Shown piece after piece: positions 17,887 through 24,849 of a stretch of DNA of 64,000 bases (position 1 is the first letter of the stretch; each line of letters begins with the position of its first letter). Below the pieces are notes generated by a model, which saw only the letters and a list, made by a program, of their open reading frames with translations, had not been told where the DNA came from and searched no databases. The DNA comes from Cryobacterium sp. PAMC25264 (GTDB lineage: Bacteria; Actinomycetota; Actinomycetes; Actinomycetales; Microbacteriaceae). Location: positions 2,480,001 to 2,544,000 of the forward strand of contig NZ_CP080383.1 in the NCBI RefSeq assembly GCF_019443325.1, in the 5' to 3' direction. Both the position numbers and the translations under genes were made by a program.

Positions 17887-18876
17887 TCAGCCGACGGCCC
17901 GGCGGCGGCGCAACACGTCGTCCAGGTCGGTCATGCCGGGTTCGGTCTCGCCGACGATGCCCATGCTGGCGAACCGGCTCGGTGCGGCCTGCGGGGACGC
18001 CTTGGCCGCGGCGGCGCGGGCGGCCACCGGGCGGGTGATCGGGGTGACTTCCGACGGCGCGATGGCCTCGGCCAGGGCCTGCGCCCGGCGCTGCAGCTCG
18101 GCCTCGGCGGCCGCCTGGCGCAGCTGGGCGGCGGCATCCACCGATGCCATCGCGGCCTGGGCGATCGAGCCGGGTGAGAGGTGCAGGGGCTTGGGCAACG
18201 GCTGCGGGGTCCACGGGGTCGGTGCCGCCACGGGTGCCTCTTCGAAGTGCACGGGTTCGAAGCGCTGGCCCCGGCTGCCCTGGGGCACGCGGCGGCCGGT
18301 TTCGGTGGCCACCGCATCCGTCGCCTGGCGCGGGGCTCGAGCCGATCGGCTCACGCTGGCCAGGCGGCCGAGCGCGGCGACGGCCGTTCCGGCGGCGACG
18401 AGGCCGCCCACCAGCAGGGTCCACAGGCCCGCAGAGAGCAGGGTGAGCCCGGCGACGGCGCTGACCAGGCCGATGAGCAGCAGCAGGGTCGAGAGGGCGC
18501 GCATGGCGCGCAGGCGGCGGGCCTTGCCTGCCGGGGTGAGCGCCTTGGGCCGGGCTGCAGCAGCGCGCAGGACCGCGGCACGACGGGCGGCCGTGGCGGC
18601 GTCGCCGGCGGCCTTGGAGGCGATCCGGGCGTCTTCTTCCGCCTGGGCCAGCAGTTTGCGTTGGGCGGACACACCGCGCGCGTTGGTCTCCACGCGTACC
18701 TCCTGGGGGATTTCCGACGTCTCGGCGAGAATGCGCAGGGTCTGCTGCAGCCGCACGGCGTTACGTTCGGTGGCGAGATACTGCCGTCGTCTCGCCCATG
18801 TCGGCATGAGATACGTCACCCAGAGCGCGGCGGCCACGGCCACCATCACTCCCCCACCCAGGACTTCGCTACTCAT
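17887..18876 (-). CDS. SepX/GlpR-like division membrane protein
   Basis: 329 aa. The N-terminus has one membrane segment followed by LWVTYLMPTWARRRQYLA, the signature I associate with the actinobacterial SepX/GlpR family (Streptomyces SepX, corynebacterial GlpR, M. tuberculosis Rv0996). A coiled coil spans about residues 65-105 and two further membrane helices lie at about 127-170, then an Ala/Pro-rich cytoplasmic tail. GlpR binds the gephyrin-like protein Glp and acts in septation. The gene order with rimJ-like and galU matches the M. tuberculosis locus, but no Glp/MoeA gene is present. Confidence 0.7.
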   Translation of the reverse strand: MSSEVLGGGVMVAVAAALWVTYLMPTWARRRQYLATERNAVRLQQTLRILAETSEIPQEVRVETNARGVSAQRKLLAQAEEDARIASKAAGDAATAARRAAVLRAAAARPKALTPAGKARRLRAMRALSTLLLLIGLVSAVAGLTLLSAGLWTLLVGGLVAAGTAVAALGRLASVSRSARAPRQATDAVATETGRRVPQGSRGQRFEPVHFEEAPVAAPTPWTPQPLPKPLHLSPGSIAQAAMASVDAAAQLRQAAAEAELQRRAQALAEAIAPSEVTPITRPVAARAAAAKASPQAAPSRFASMGIVGETEPGMTDLDDVLRRRRAVG

Positions 18877-18930
18877 GCTCCCTACGGTATGAGTCCCGCG
18901 CCCCTCCGTCCCTGATTACGAGGGGGTGTG

Positions 18931-19590
18931 TCACTTGTCGGCCACCTGCAACGGATGCTGCGCGGCGGCCCGGTCGTACTCGTTCACGGTGGCGTTTCCG
19001 GGCGGCACGAGGCCGTCCTGCCAGCGGCGCAGCACCCCACCGCGCACCTCCTCGGCCACGAGGCCGAAGGCGAAGTGGTCGCGCCACGCGCCGTTGATGT
19101 GGATGAACCGGCGGCGAAGGCCCTCGTAGCGGAAACCCAGCTTCTCCACGACCCGCAGCGACGGCCCGTTCTCTGGGCGGATGCAGATCTCCATCCGGTG
19201 CAGCCCCAACTGGGCGAAGCAGTAGTCGGTGGCCAGCGCCACCGCGGTGGGCGTGATCGCCCGGCCGGCGAACTGCTCGCCCACCCAGTAGCCGATCGAC
19301 GCGCTGGAGAGCGATCCCCAGGTGATCGACGAGACGTTCAACTGGCCGGCGAGCTCCCCGTTGTACTCGATCAGGAACGGCAGCCCGCTGCCGGCGCGCG
19401 AGTGGGCGAGCAGGCTACGGATGCTCGCCCGGGTGTCGAAGGACATGGGCGCGTACGGGCTCGTCGCCTCCCAGGTGCGCAGCCAGGACCTGTTCGCCAT
19501 CAGCTCACGCTCCAGGGCGCGGGCATCGCGCAGGCGGATCGGTCGCAGGGTCACTGCACCCTCACGGAGAGTCGGTATCGCGGTCGGCAC
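18931..19590 (-). CDS. RimJ/RimL-like GNAT acetyltransferase
   Basis: 219-aa GNAT protein of the ribosomal-protein-N-acetyltransferase type. The start LREGAVTLRPIRLRDARALERELMANRSWLRTWEAT is typical, as are IGYWVGEQFAGRAITPTAVALATDYCF (acetyl-CoA loop) and KLGFRYEGLRRRFIHINGAWRDH near the end. In related genomes it lies beside galU and the SepX/GlpR gene, as here. The substrate may be a ribosomal or other protein N-terminus. Confidence 0.85.
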   Translation of the reverse strand: MPTAIPTLREGAVTLRPIRLRDARALERELMANRSWLRTWEATSPYAPMSFDTRASIRSLLAHSRAGSGLPFLIEYNGELAGQLNVSSITWGSLSSASIGYWVGEQFAGRAITPTAVALATDYCFAQLGLHRMEICIRPENGPSLRVVEKLGFRYEGLRRRFIHINGAWRDHFAFGLVAEEVRGGVLRRWQDGLVPPGNATVNEYDRAAAQHPLQVADK

Positions 19591-19653
19591 GATGAGCCCG
19601 TCTACTTGGGGGCCGAGGCCCGATGATGTGTCGCAGCTTAGCCCGCGTCCGAC

Positions 19654-20547
19654 CTACTCGAGAGTGGCGGTGAACTCCTTGAGCCAGGGGCGCAGCTCGG
19701 TGCCGAGGTCGTCGCGGTCGACAGCGAGCTGGATGATGGCCTTGATGTAGTCCAACCGGTCACCGGTGTCGTAGCGGCGGCCGCGGAAGATGACGCCGTA
19801 GACGCCGCCAGTGGTCTCCGGGTTGACCGCCATCTCCTGCAGGGCGTCGGTGAGCTGGATCTCGTTGCCCTTGCCCGGCGCGGTGTGCTCGAGCACGTCG
19901 AACACCTCGGGGCGCAGCACGTAGCGGCCGATGATGGCCAGGTTCGACGGCGCATCCGCTGCCGACGGCTTCTCGACCAGGCCGGTGATGCGCACCACGT
20001 CGGGGTCGTCGGTCTTCTCGATCGCGGCGGCACCGTAGAGGTGGATCTGCGACGGGTCGACCTCGAGGAGCGCGACGACGCTCGTGTTGCGGCCGATCTG
20101 CTCGGCGAGCATCTTGTCGAGCAAGGGGTCGCGGGCGTCGATGATGTCGTCACCGAGGAGCACGGCGAAGGGCTCGTTGCCCACGTGCATCTTGGCGCGA
20201 AGCACGGCGTGCCCCAGGCCCAGCGGGTCGCCCTGACGCACATAGTGCATGTCGGCGAGGTCGGTCGACTCGTTCACCTTGGCAAGACGGTCGCGGTCAC
20301 CCTTCTGGATGAGCACCGCCTCAAGCTCGGTGACCCGGTCGAAATGGTTCTCCAGTGCGTTCTTGTTGCGGCCCGTGATCATGAGCACGTCGGTCAGCCC
20401 GGCGGCGACGGCCTCTTCGACCACGTACTGGATGGCGGGCTTGTCCACCACCGGCAACATCTCTTTGGGCATGGCCTTGGTTGCCGGCAGAAACCGGGTT
20501 CCCATACCGGCAGCGGGAATAACGGCCTTCGTAATGTGAGTAACCAT
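19654..20547 (-). CDS. galU: UTP-glucose-1-phosphate uridylyltransferase
   Basis: 297-aa nucleotidyltransferase making UDP-glucose from UTP and glucose-1-phosphate for cell-envelope sugars. The signature AAGMGTRFLPATKAMPKEML starts at residue 12 and VVDKPAIQYVVEEA follows. VLLGDDIID carries the metal-binding Asp, and GLVEKP is the sugar-site motif. Length is normal. Divergent from the 5-formyl-THF cyclo-ligase gene with only about 50 bases between them, so the promoters must overlap. Confidence 0.95.
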   Translation of the reverse strand: MVTHITKAVIPAAGMGTRFLPATKAMPKEMLPVVDKPAIQYVVEEAVAAGLTDVLMITGRNKNALENHFDRVTELEAVLIQKGDRDRLAKVNESTDLADMHYVRQGDPLGLGHAVLRAKMHVGNEPFAVLLGDDIIDARDPLLDKMLAEQIGRNTSVVALLEVDPSQIHLYGAAAIEKTDDPDVVRITGLVEKPSAADAPSNLAIIGRYVLRPEVFDVLEHTAPGKGNEIQLTDALQEMAVNPETTGGVYGVIFRGRRYDTGDRLDYIKAIIQLAVDRDDLGTELRPWLKEFTATLE

Positions 20548-20598
20548 GGCATTAGGTTAGCGGCAAGCCGAAAGGCTTACGCACCTAGGATGACTTGT

Positions 20599-21177
20599 AT
20601 GGATTCTGACATCGAGCACCGAAAGCGGGCGCTCCGCGCAGAGCTGCGGGAGCGCCGGCACACCATGACGGCGGCTGAACGCGACGCGGCCACCGCCGGG
20701 TTCACCGAAAACCTGCAGAGCATCGTGCTGGACCTGTCCGCCCGGTCGATTTCCTGCTATCTCTCCAGCCCCACCGAGCCCAACACGCGCCCGTTCGTGA
20801 ACTGGGCCGAGGCCCGCGGCATCCGGGTGCTGTTCCCGGTGTCGCGCGACGACGGCCTGCTCGACTGGACCGTTGGCGAGGAAGAGACCGAGGTGCAGGG
20901 CATCTCCGGCGCGCCGGAGCCCCAGGGCGAACTGCTCGGACCCATCGCCATCAACGATGTCGACCTCATCATCGTTCCGGCCGCGGCGATCGACAACACC
21001 GGTCTACGGATGGGCTGGGGTCGCGGTTACTTCGACAAGACCCTCGGCTCGATGGAGAAATGCCCGCCGGTGTATGCCGTCGTCTACGACAATGAGTACA
21101 TGGACGAGGTGCCGCGCGAGGTGCACGACCAACCGGTGAACGGTCTCGTTACCCCTACTCGCATCGTCGTCTTCTAG
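20599..21177 (+). CDS. 5-formyltetrahydrofolate cyclo-ligase
   Basis: 192-aa enzyme that converts 5-formyl-THF to 5,10-methenyl-THF with ATP. Lys/Arg-rich start (HRKRALRAELRERR), and GLRMGWGRGYFDKTL is the ATP-binding signature of the family. The start could also be the in-frame ATG at 20590 (MTCMDSD); ATG 20599 is preferred for spacing from AGGA. It heads a block with fmdB and mscL that is conserved in actinobacteria. Confidence 0.92.
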   Translation: MDSDIEHRKRALRAELRERRHTMTAAERDAATAGFTENLQSIVLDLSARSISCYLSSPTEPNTRPFVNWAEARGIRVLFPVSRDDGLLDWTVGEEETEVQGISGAPEPQGELLGPIAINDVDLIIVPAAAIDNTGLRMGWGRGYFDKTLGSMEKCPPVYAVVYDNEYMDEVPREVHDQPVNGLVTPTRIVVF

Positions 21178-21244
21178 ACTTTCCCGGCCGGCACCTGCCG
21201 GCCTGAGCCACGAACCACCCGTGTTCACAAACCGAAAAGACGCA

Positions 21245-21637
21245 GTGCCTACCTATTCCTACCGTTGCACCGAGTGTGACACCGCCTTCGATATCCAGCA
21301 GGCGTTCACCGACAACACCCTCACCGAGTGCCCCACCTGCGGAGGCAAGCTGCGCAAGGTCTACTCGTCGATCGGGGTGAGCTTCACCGGCTCGGGCTTC
21401 TACCGCAACGACTCGCGCGCCGAGTCGAGCGGCAAGTCATCGCTGTCCGCGGAAAAGAGCGCGGGCAAGTCCGACAGCAAGTCCGACTCGGCCCCGGCTG
21501 CGAAGCCGGCCGAGAAGTCCGGCACCGCCGCATCGACGTCGTCGAGCGGGGCGTCGTCAGGCGGGTCCTCTTCGTCGTCTTCCTCTACGTCGTCTTCCTC
21601 CAGCTCGTCGCCGACACCGGCGCCGAAGTCGTCCTGA
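21245..21637 (+). CDS. FmdB-family zinc-ribbon protein
   Basis: 130 aa. The first 45 residues are a zinc ribbon with CTEC and CPTC pairs, as in FmdB-type regulatory proteins (YRCTECDTAFD...). The rest is a long Ser/Lys/Ala tail that looks disordered. Role unknown; the family name comes from a formamidase operon and does not define function. GTG start at 21245. It lies between the folate cyclo-ligase gene and mscL. Confidence 0.88.
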   Translation: MPTYSYRCTECDTAFDIQQAFTDNTLTECPTCGGKLRKVYSSIGVSFTGSGFYRNDSRAESSGKSSLSAEKSAGKSDSKSDSAPAAKPAEKSGTAASTSSSGASSGGSSSSSSSTSSSSSSSPTPAPKSS

Positions 21638-21720
21638 CCCGGTCAGGCACCTGCACATCAGCACGGCCACGCACGCGCACCGCAGCACAATGCACCGCAG
21701 TACAACAAAGGAGTAATCGA

Positions 21721-22221
21721 ATGGGCATGATCAACGGCTTCAAAGAATTCATCATGCGGGGCAACGTCATCGAGCTCGCCGTCGCCGTCGTCATCGGGGC
21801 AGCCTTCACCGGGGTCGTCAAGGCCATCGTCGACGGCATCTTCAACCCGCTGATCGGCGCGATCTTCAACGCCGAGTCGCTCAACGACTCCATGAACGTG
21901 ACGCTGGGCGCCAGCACCATCTCGTTCGGACTCGTCCTGGCCGCGCTGATCCAGTTCCTCCTCGTGGCCGCGGTCGTCTACTTCGCCTTCGTGATGCCGC
22001 TCAACACGCTCAAGGAACACCAGGCCCGTCGCCGTCAGGCCGGCGTGCCGCTGGACCCGAAGAAGAACCCGATCACCGATCTCGATCTGCTCACCGAGAT
22101 CCGCGACCTGCTCGCCGCCCAGAACGGTGCCGTTACGCCCTCCGCCGCCACGGATGTCCCCGCGCCGTACACCGCAGGCACCTCTCCCAGTGGGCCCGAA
22201 GGCGCCAAGCACACACTCTAG
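21721..22221 (+). CDS. mscL: large-conductance mechanosensitive channel
   Basis: 166-aa MscL, a homopentameric membrane channel that opens on hypo-osmotic shock. The N-terminal amphipathic helix GFKEFIMRGNVIELAVAVVIG leads into TM1, and TM2 spans about residues 70-95. The cytoplasmic helix is followed by a tail longer than in E. coli and rich in Pro, Ala and Ser. ATG with AAAGGAG at 21709-21715 fixes the start. Confidence 0.95.
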   Translation: MGMINGFKEFIMRGNVIELAVAVVIGAAFTGVVKAIVDGIFNPLIGAIFNAESLNDSMNVTLGASTISFGLVLAALIQFLLVAAVVYFAFVMPLNTLKEHQARRRQAGVPLDPKKNPITDLDLLTEIRDLLAAQNGAVTPSAATDVPAPYTAGTSPSGPEGAKHTL

Positions 22222-22274
22222 CCTCACCACTTCTCCCCCGACGCACCCGCAGCAGCGCCAGGGAGCACCCCTCA

Positions 22275-22391
22275 CTGCATCCTCTGCATCCTCTGCATCC
22301 GCTGCATCCTCTGCATCCTCTGCATCCGCTGCATCCGCCGCATCCGCTGCATCCGCTGCATCCTCTGCATCCTCTGCATCCTCTGCATCCG
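22275..22391. repeat. 9-bp tandem array (CTGCATCCK)
   Basis: Thirteen consecutive 9-bp units differing only at the last base (T or G) and once at the second base. It starts 53 bases after the mscL stop. The core GCATCC is also frequent across the whole window in both orientations. No coding role is supported, although the period of nine keeps all frames open. Confidence 0.9.
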
Positions 22392-22420
22392 CCGCGTAGA
22401 CGCACAGACCCCCGCGGCGT

Positions 22421-22640
22421 TGACTTGCGGCATACGACCCCTCGCGGCGCCGGAAAGGGTGCTTCGTTGCATCTCGCGGGTCGTCTACCGCCGACGTGGC
22501 CCGAGCTGGCTTGAGACATGCTGTCCCTTCACGGCGCCGCACGGGGCTCTGCGCTGAATCTCACCGACTGACCGCCCGCCGACTTGCGCCATGTCGCCCG
22601 CTCACGGAGCCGGAAGGAGTGCTTGGCTGCATCTCGGGAT
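22421..22640. repeat. three degenerate copies of a ~79-bp repeat
   Basis: Copies begin at about 22421 (TGACTTGCGGC), about 22502 and about 22581 (GACTTGCGCC). Each holds a version of CTCRCGGNGCCGGAARGRGTGCTT followed by TGCATCTCG. The last copy is cut by the G8 tract where the IS110 element begins. The 443 bases from 22222 to 22664 hold only this and the 9-bp array. Confidence 0.6.
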
Positions 22641-22664
22641 GGGGGGGGTGCCCCTATGTTCTTG

Positions 22665-23864
22665 TCAAGCGGCGAGCTGATGGTCGGCTTGGTAGAGGGT
22701 GCCGTCGCGGAGCATGGCGTAGAGAACGTCGCAGCGTCGGCGAGCGAGGGCGATGAGGGCTTGGTTGTGGCGTTTGCCTTGGGCGATTTTGCGGTCGTAG
22801 TAGGCGCGTGAGAGCGGGTCGCGGAGCGCGGCGAAGGCGGAGAGGAACAGGGCTCGTTTCAGGATCTTGTTCCCGCGTCGGGAGGGGTGCTCGCCGCGGA
22901 TGGAGCTGCCGGAGCGGCGGGTGACCGGTGCGAGGCCGGCGTAGGCGGCGAGGTGGCCGGCGGTGGCGAAGTCCTTGCCCGAGACTTCGGTGAGGAGTCT
23001 GGCGGCGGTCCTGATCCCGACTCCGGGCATGCTGATCAGGACGGGGTGAAGAGGGTGAGCCTCCACGAGCCGTTCTACTTCGACCGCGATCTCGTCCCGT
23101 TGCCGGCGGAGTGCTGCGAGTTGTTCGGCGAGTCTGGGGAGCACAATGCTGCTGGCATTCGTGCCAGTGACCACGACGGTCTGCTCGCTCAGGGCCCGGG
23201 TGATTTCGTCTGCGAGGCGGCGGCCCATGCGTGGTGCCAGCTTCACGAGCCGGTTGCCAAGGCGGGTCGTGCCGGCCGCTTTCATCGCAGCTGGCGTGGG
23301 GTAGCGCTGCAGCAAGTCCAACACCGCGGGATGGTCCAAGTGCGGGCCGAGAACACGCTCCAACGCGGGGTGGATCTGGGTGAGGAGGCCCCGGATGCGG
23401 TTACTCGTGGCGGTGATCTGGCCGACAACGTCGTCGTCGAAGCCGCAGAGCATCGAGAGCTCAGCAACCTGCTCATCAGCCAGCTGTAGCGACCGCAGGG
23501 CGTGCGGGAGGCTCCTCGCGGCTTGGGCGATGATTGCCGCGTCGCGGGCATCGGTCTTGGCTTCACCGGCGTGCAGGTCCGCGATGCGGCGCATTGCCAG
23601 ACCGGGCAGGTAGCCCACGAGCACGCCTTCGGCCTGGGCCACGGCGATCGGTAAGGCACCAATAGTCGCCGGCTGATCAACGACGAACAAGACTTGGCCG
23701 TGTCGTTTCAGCTGCCCGATCAGCTCGCGCAGCTTCGCCTCATCGTTGGGTAAAGCCTTGTCGAAGAGTTGCTTGCCGGCCCGGTTGAGGGCGACCGCGT
23801 GGTGTTCTCCCTTGCCGACGTCCACGCCGATGAAGACGTCGACGCTGTCGTAGTTCTCGATCAT
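22665..23864 (-). CDS. IS110-family transposase
   Basis: 399-aa intact DEDD recombinase. The N-terminal RuvC-like domain shows FIGVDVGKGEHHAVAL (first Asp), FVVDQPATIG and AKTDARDAAIIA (last acidic pair). The C-terminal Transposase_20 domain has LISMPGVGIRTAARLLTEVSG and LAAYAGLAPVTRRSGSSIRGE with the expected serine. No frameshift or stop, so the element may be active. GC content and codon use are close to those of the host. Confidence 0.95.
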   Translation of the reverse strand: MIENYDSVDVFIGVDVGKGEHHAVALNRAGKQLFDKALPNDEAKLRELIGQLKRHGQVLFVVDQPATIGALPIAVAQAEGVLVGYLPGLAMRRIADLHAGEAKTDARDAAIIAQAARSLPHALRSLQLADEQVAELSMLCGFDDDVVGQITATSNRIRGLLTQIHPALERVLGPHLDHPAVLDLLQRYPTPAAMKAAGTTRLGNRLVKLAPRMGRRLADEITRALSEQTVVVTGTNASSIVLPRLAEQLAALRRQRDEIAVEVERLVEAHPLHPVLISMPGVGIRTAARLLTEVSGKDFATAGHLAAYAGLAPVTRRSGSSIRGEHPSRRGNKILKRALFLSAFAALRDPLSRAYYDRKIAQGKRHNQALIALARRRCDVLYAMLRDGTLYQADHQLAA

Positions 23865-24104
23865 GAATCCTCCGTCTCAGGTTCGACAAAGTTGGCCTGA
23901 ATCGCGGCATCAAGTCTCGGCATCCACGTTACGAACGGCCTGGGACATGTCCCGGTCCAGCCCCTATCAGCGATCACCTGATACCAGTCAGGCCCGGTGA
24001 CAACACCCCCCGGATCATGGGCGACTGGGGGCAAGAACCATGCCGGGCCTGACAGGCCAACACCCTCACATAACTACACGATCAAGGGCTACGAAGAAAG
24101 TAAC
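23865..24104 (-). ncRNA. candidate bridge-RNA region of the IS110 element
   Basis: IS110-group elements encode a structured bridge RNA in the non-coding end upstream of the transposase. Here the 240-base region upstream holds several short hairpins: GGGACATGTCCC near 23943-23954, and arms based on GGCCTGA/TCAGGC between about 23976 and 24055. Guide loops were not resolved, so this is a position-based prediction only. Confidence 0.35.
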
Positions 24105-24179
24105 GGGGGGGGCCAGCATGAGGCATCCAGCCGCCATCGGCACCCCTCTGCGCCCCTCGGAGAAGCACTCACGGCAGGC

Positions 24180-24456
24180 TGACTTGCCAGTTGGCGCCCA
24201 GTGCGAGCGCCCCAGAGGGCCACAAGTGGCAACTCACTCGACGGGCGTGAGGTGACTCGCCACATCGTTTCCAGTGCGAGCGCCCCAGAGGGCCACAACT
24301 GGCAACTCACTCGACGGGCGTGAGGTGACTCGCCACATCGTGCCCAGTGCGAGCGCCCCAGAGGGCCACAACTGGCAACTCACTCGACGGGCGTGAGGTG
24401 ACTTGCCACTTCGTGCCCAGTGCGAGCGCCCCAGAGGGCCTCAGATGGCAACTCAG
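24180..24456. repeat. 73-bp tandem array, four 57-bp units with inverted termini
   Basis: Units begin at 24180, 24253, 24326 and 24399. Each is 57 bp long, opens with TGACTYGCCA and closes with TGGCAACTCA, so its ends are 10-bp inverted repeats. Units are joined by a 16-bp spacer CTCGACGGGCGTGAGG. The interior (CCAGTGCGAGCGCCCCAGAG core) is nearly identical between copies. The same 57+16 design recurs at 35515. Confidence 0.92.
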
Positions 24457-24463
24457 AATTCTG

Positions 24464-24849
24464 CTACCAGTGCGGAGGCTTGTCCTGACGCAGCCGGGCG
24501 TCGTTCGCGCTGGTCGAGGAGCCGTCGCCGGAGGTCTGGCCGCCTTCTTCGCGGGAGGGCGGCTCCGGGCTGGTGTCGGTGTTCGGTGCGGGAGTCAGGC
24601 GTGCGCGGCGAGCACCTGCCGAACGGACCACCGACTGGCGCGGTTCCACTGACCCGGATGCGCCGGCCGATGCCGCGGGCCGTGCGGCGGTGCCTCGGAT
24701 GGGTCCCTTATCGGAAACAGGCCTATCCTCAGGCACCGCGGTACCATCGGGCTCCGCGTCGACCTCGGACGGAGCAGCACCGTCGGGCACCGCGGCACCC
24801 TCAGGCGCAACCGCCGGGTCAGGCACGGTGAGCCGGACCGCCAGACCCC
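24464..24849 (-). other. out-of-frame C-terminal extension of the helicase-like gene
   Basis: After the stop at 24819, a second minus-strand frame stays open to 24464. It is rich in Pro, Ala, Asp, Glu and Ser and ends NDARLRQDKPPHW. Removing one G from the GGGG run (plus strand CCCC, 24846-24849) joins it to the upstream gene as ...TPTEGLAVRLTVPDPAV. This suggests that the true protein is about 115 residues longer. Confidence 0.5.

Larger units (their letters stand above)
22641..24112 (-). mobile_element. IS110-family insertion sequence
   Basis: A single IS110-type transposase gene with a short non-coding right side (22641-22664) and a longer non-coding left side (23865-24104) relative to the gene. 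Both proposed edges carry a run of exactly eight G (22641-22648 and 24105-24112). IS110 elements do not make normal inverted repeats, so the edges are inferred. Short repeat arrays lie on both sides. Confidence 0.65.

Noticed and set aside
20553..20571. Second DtxR box (TTAGGTTAG half-site) between galU and the folate ligase gene
   Set aside because: Only the left half matches; the right half does not, and the sequence is better explained as a promoter -10 region.
19885..20598. N-terminal extension of the folate cyclo-ligase over galU
   Set aside because: It is antisense to galU and not family-like.
24180..24456. CRISPR array
   Set aside because: Units and spacers are both repeated, the 'spacers' are identical, and no cas genes are near.
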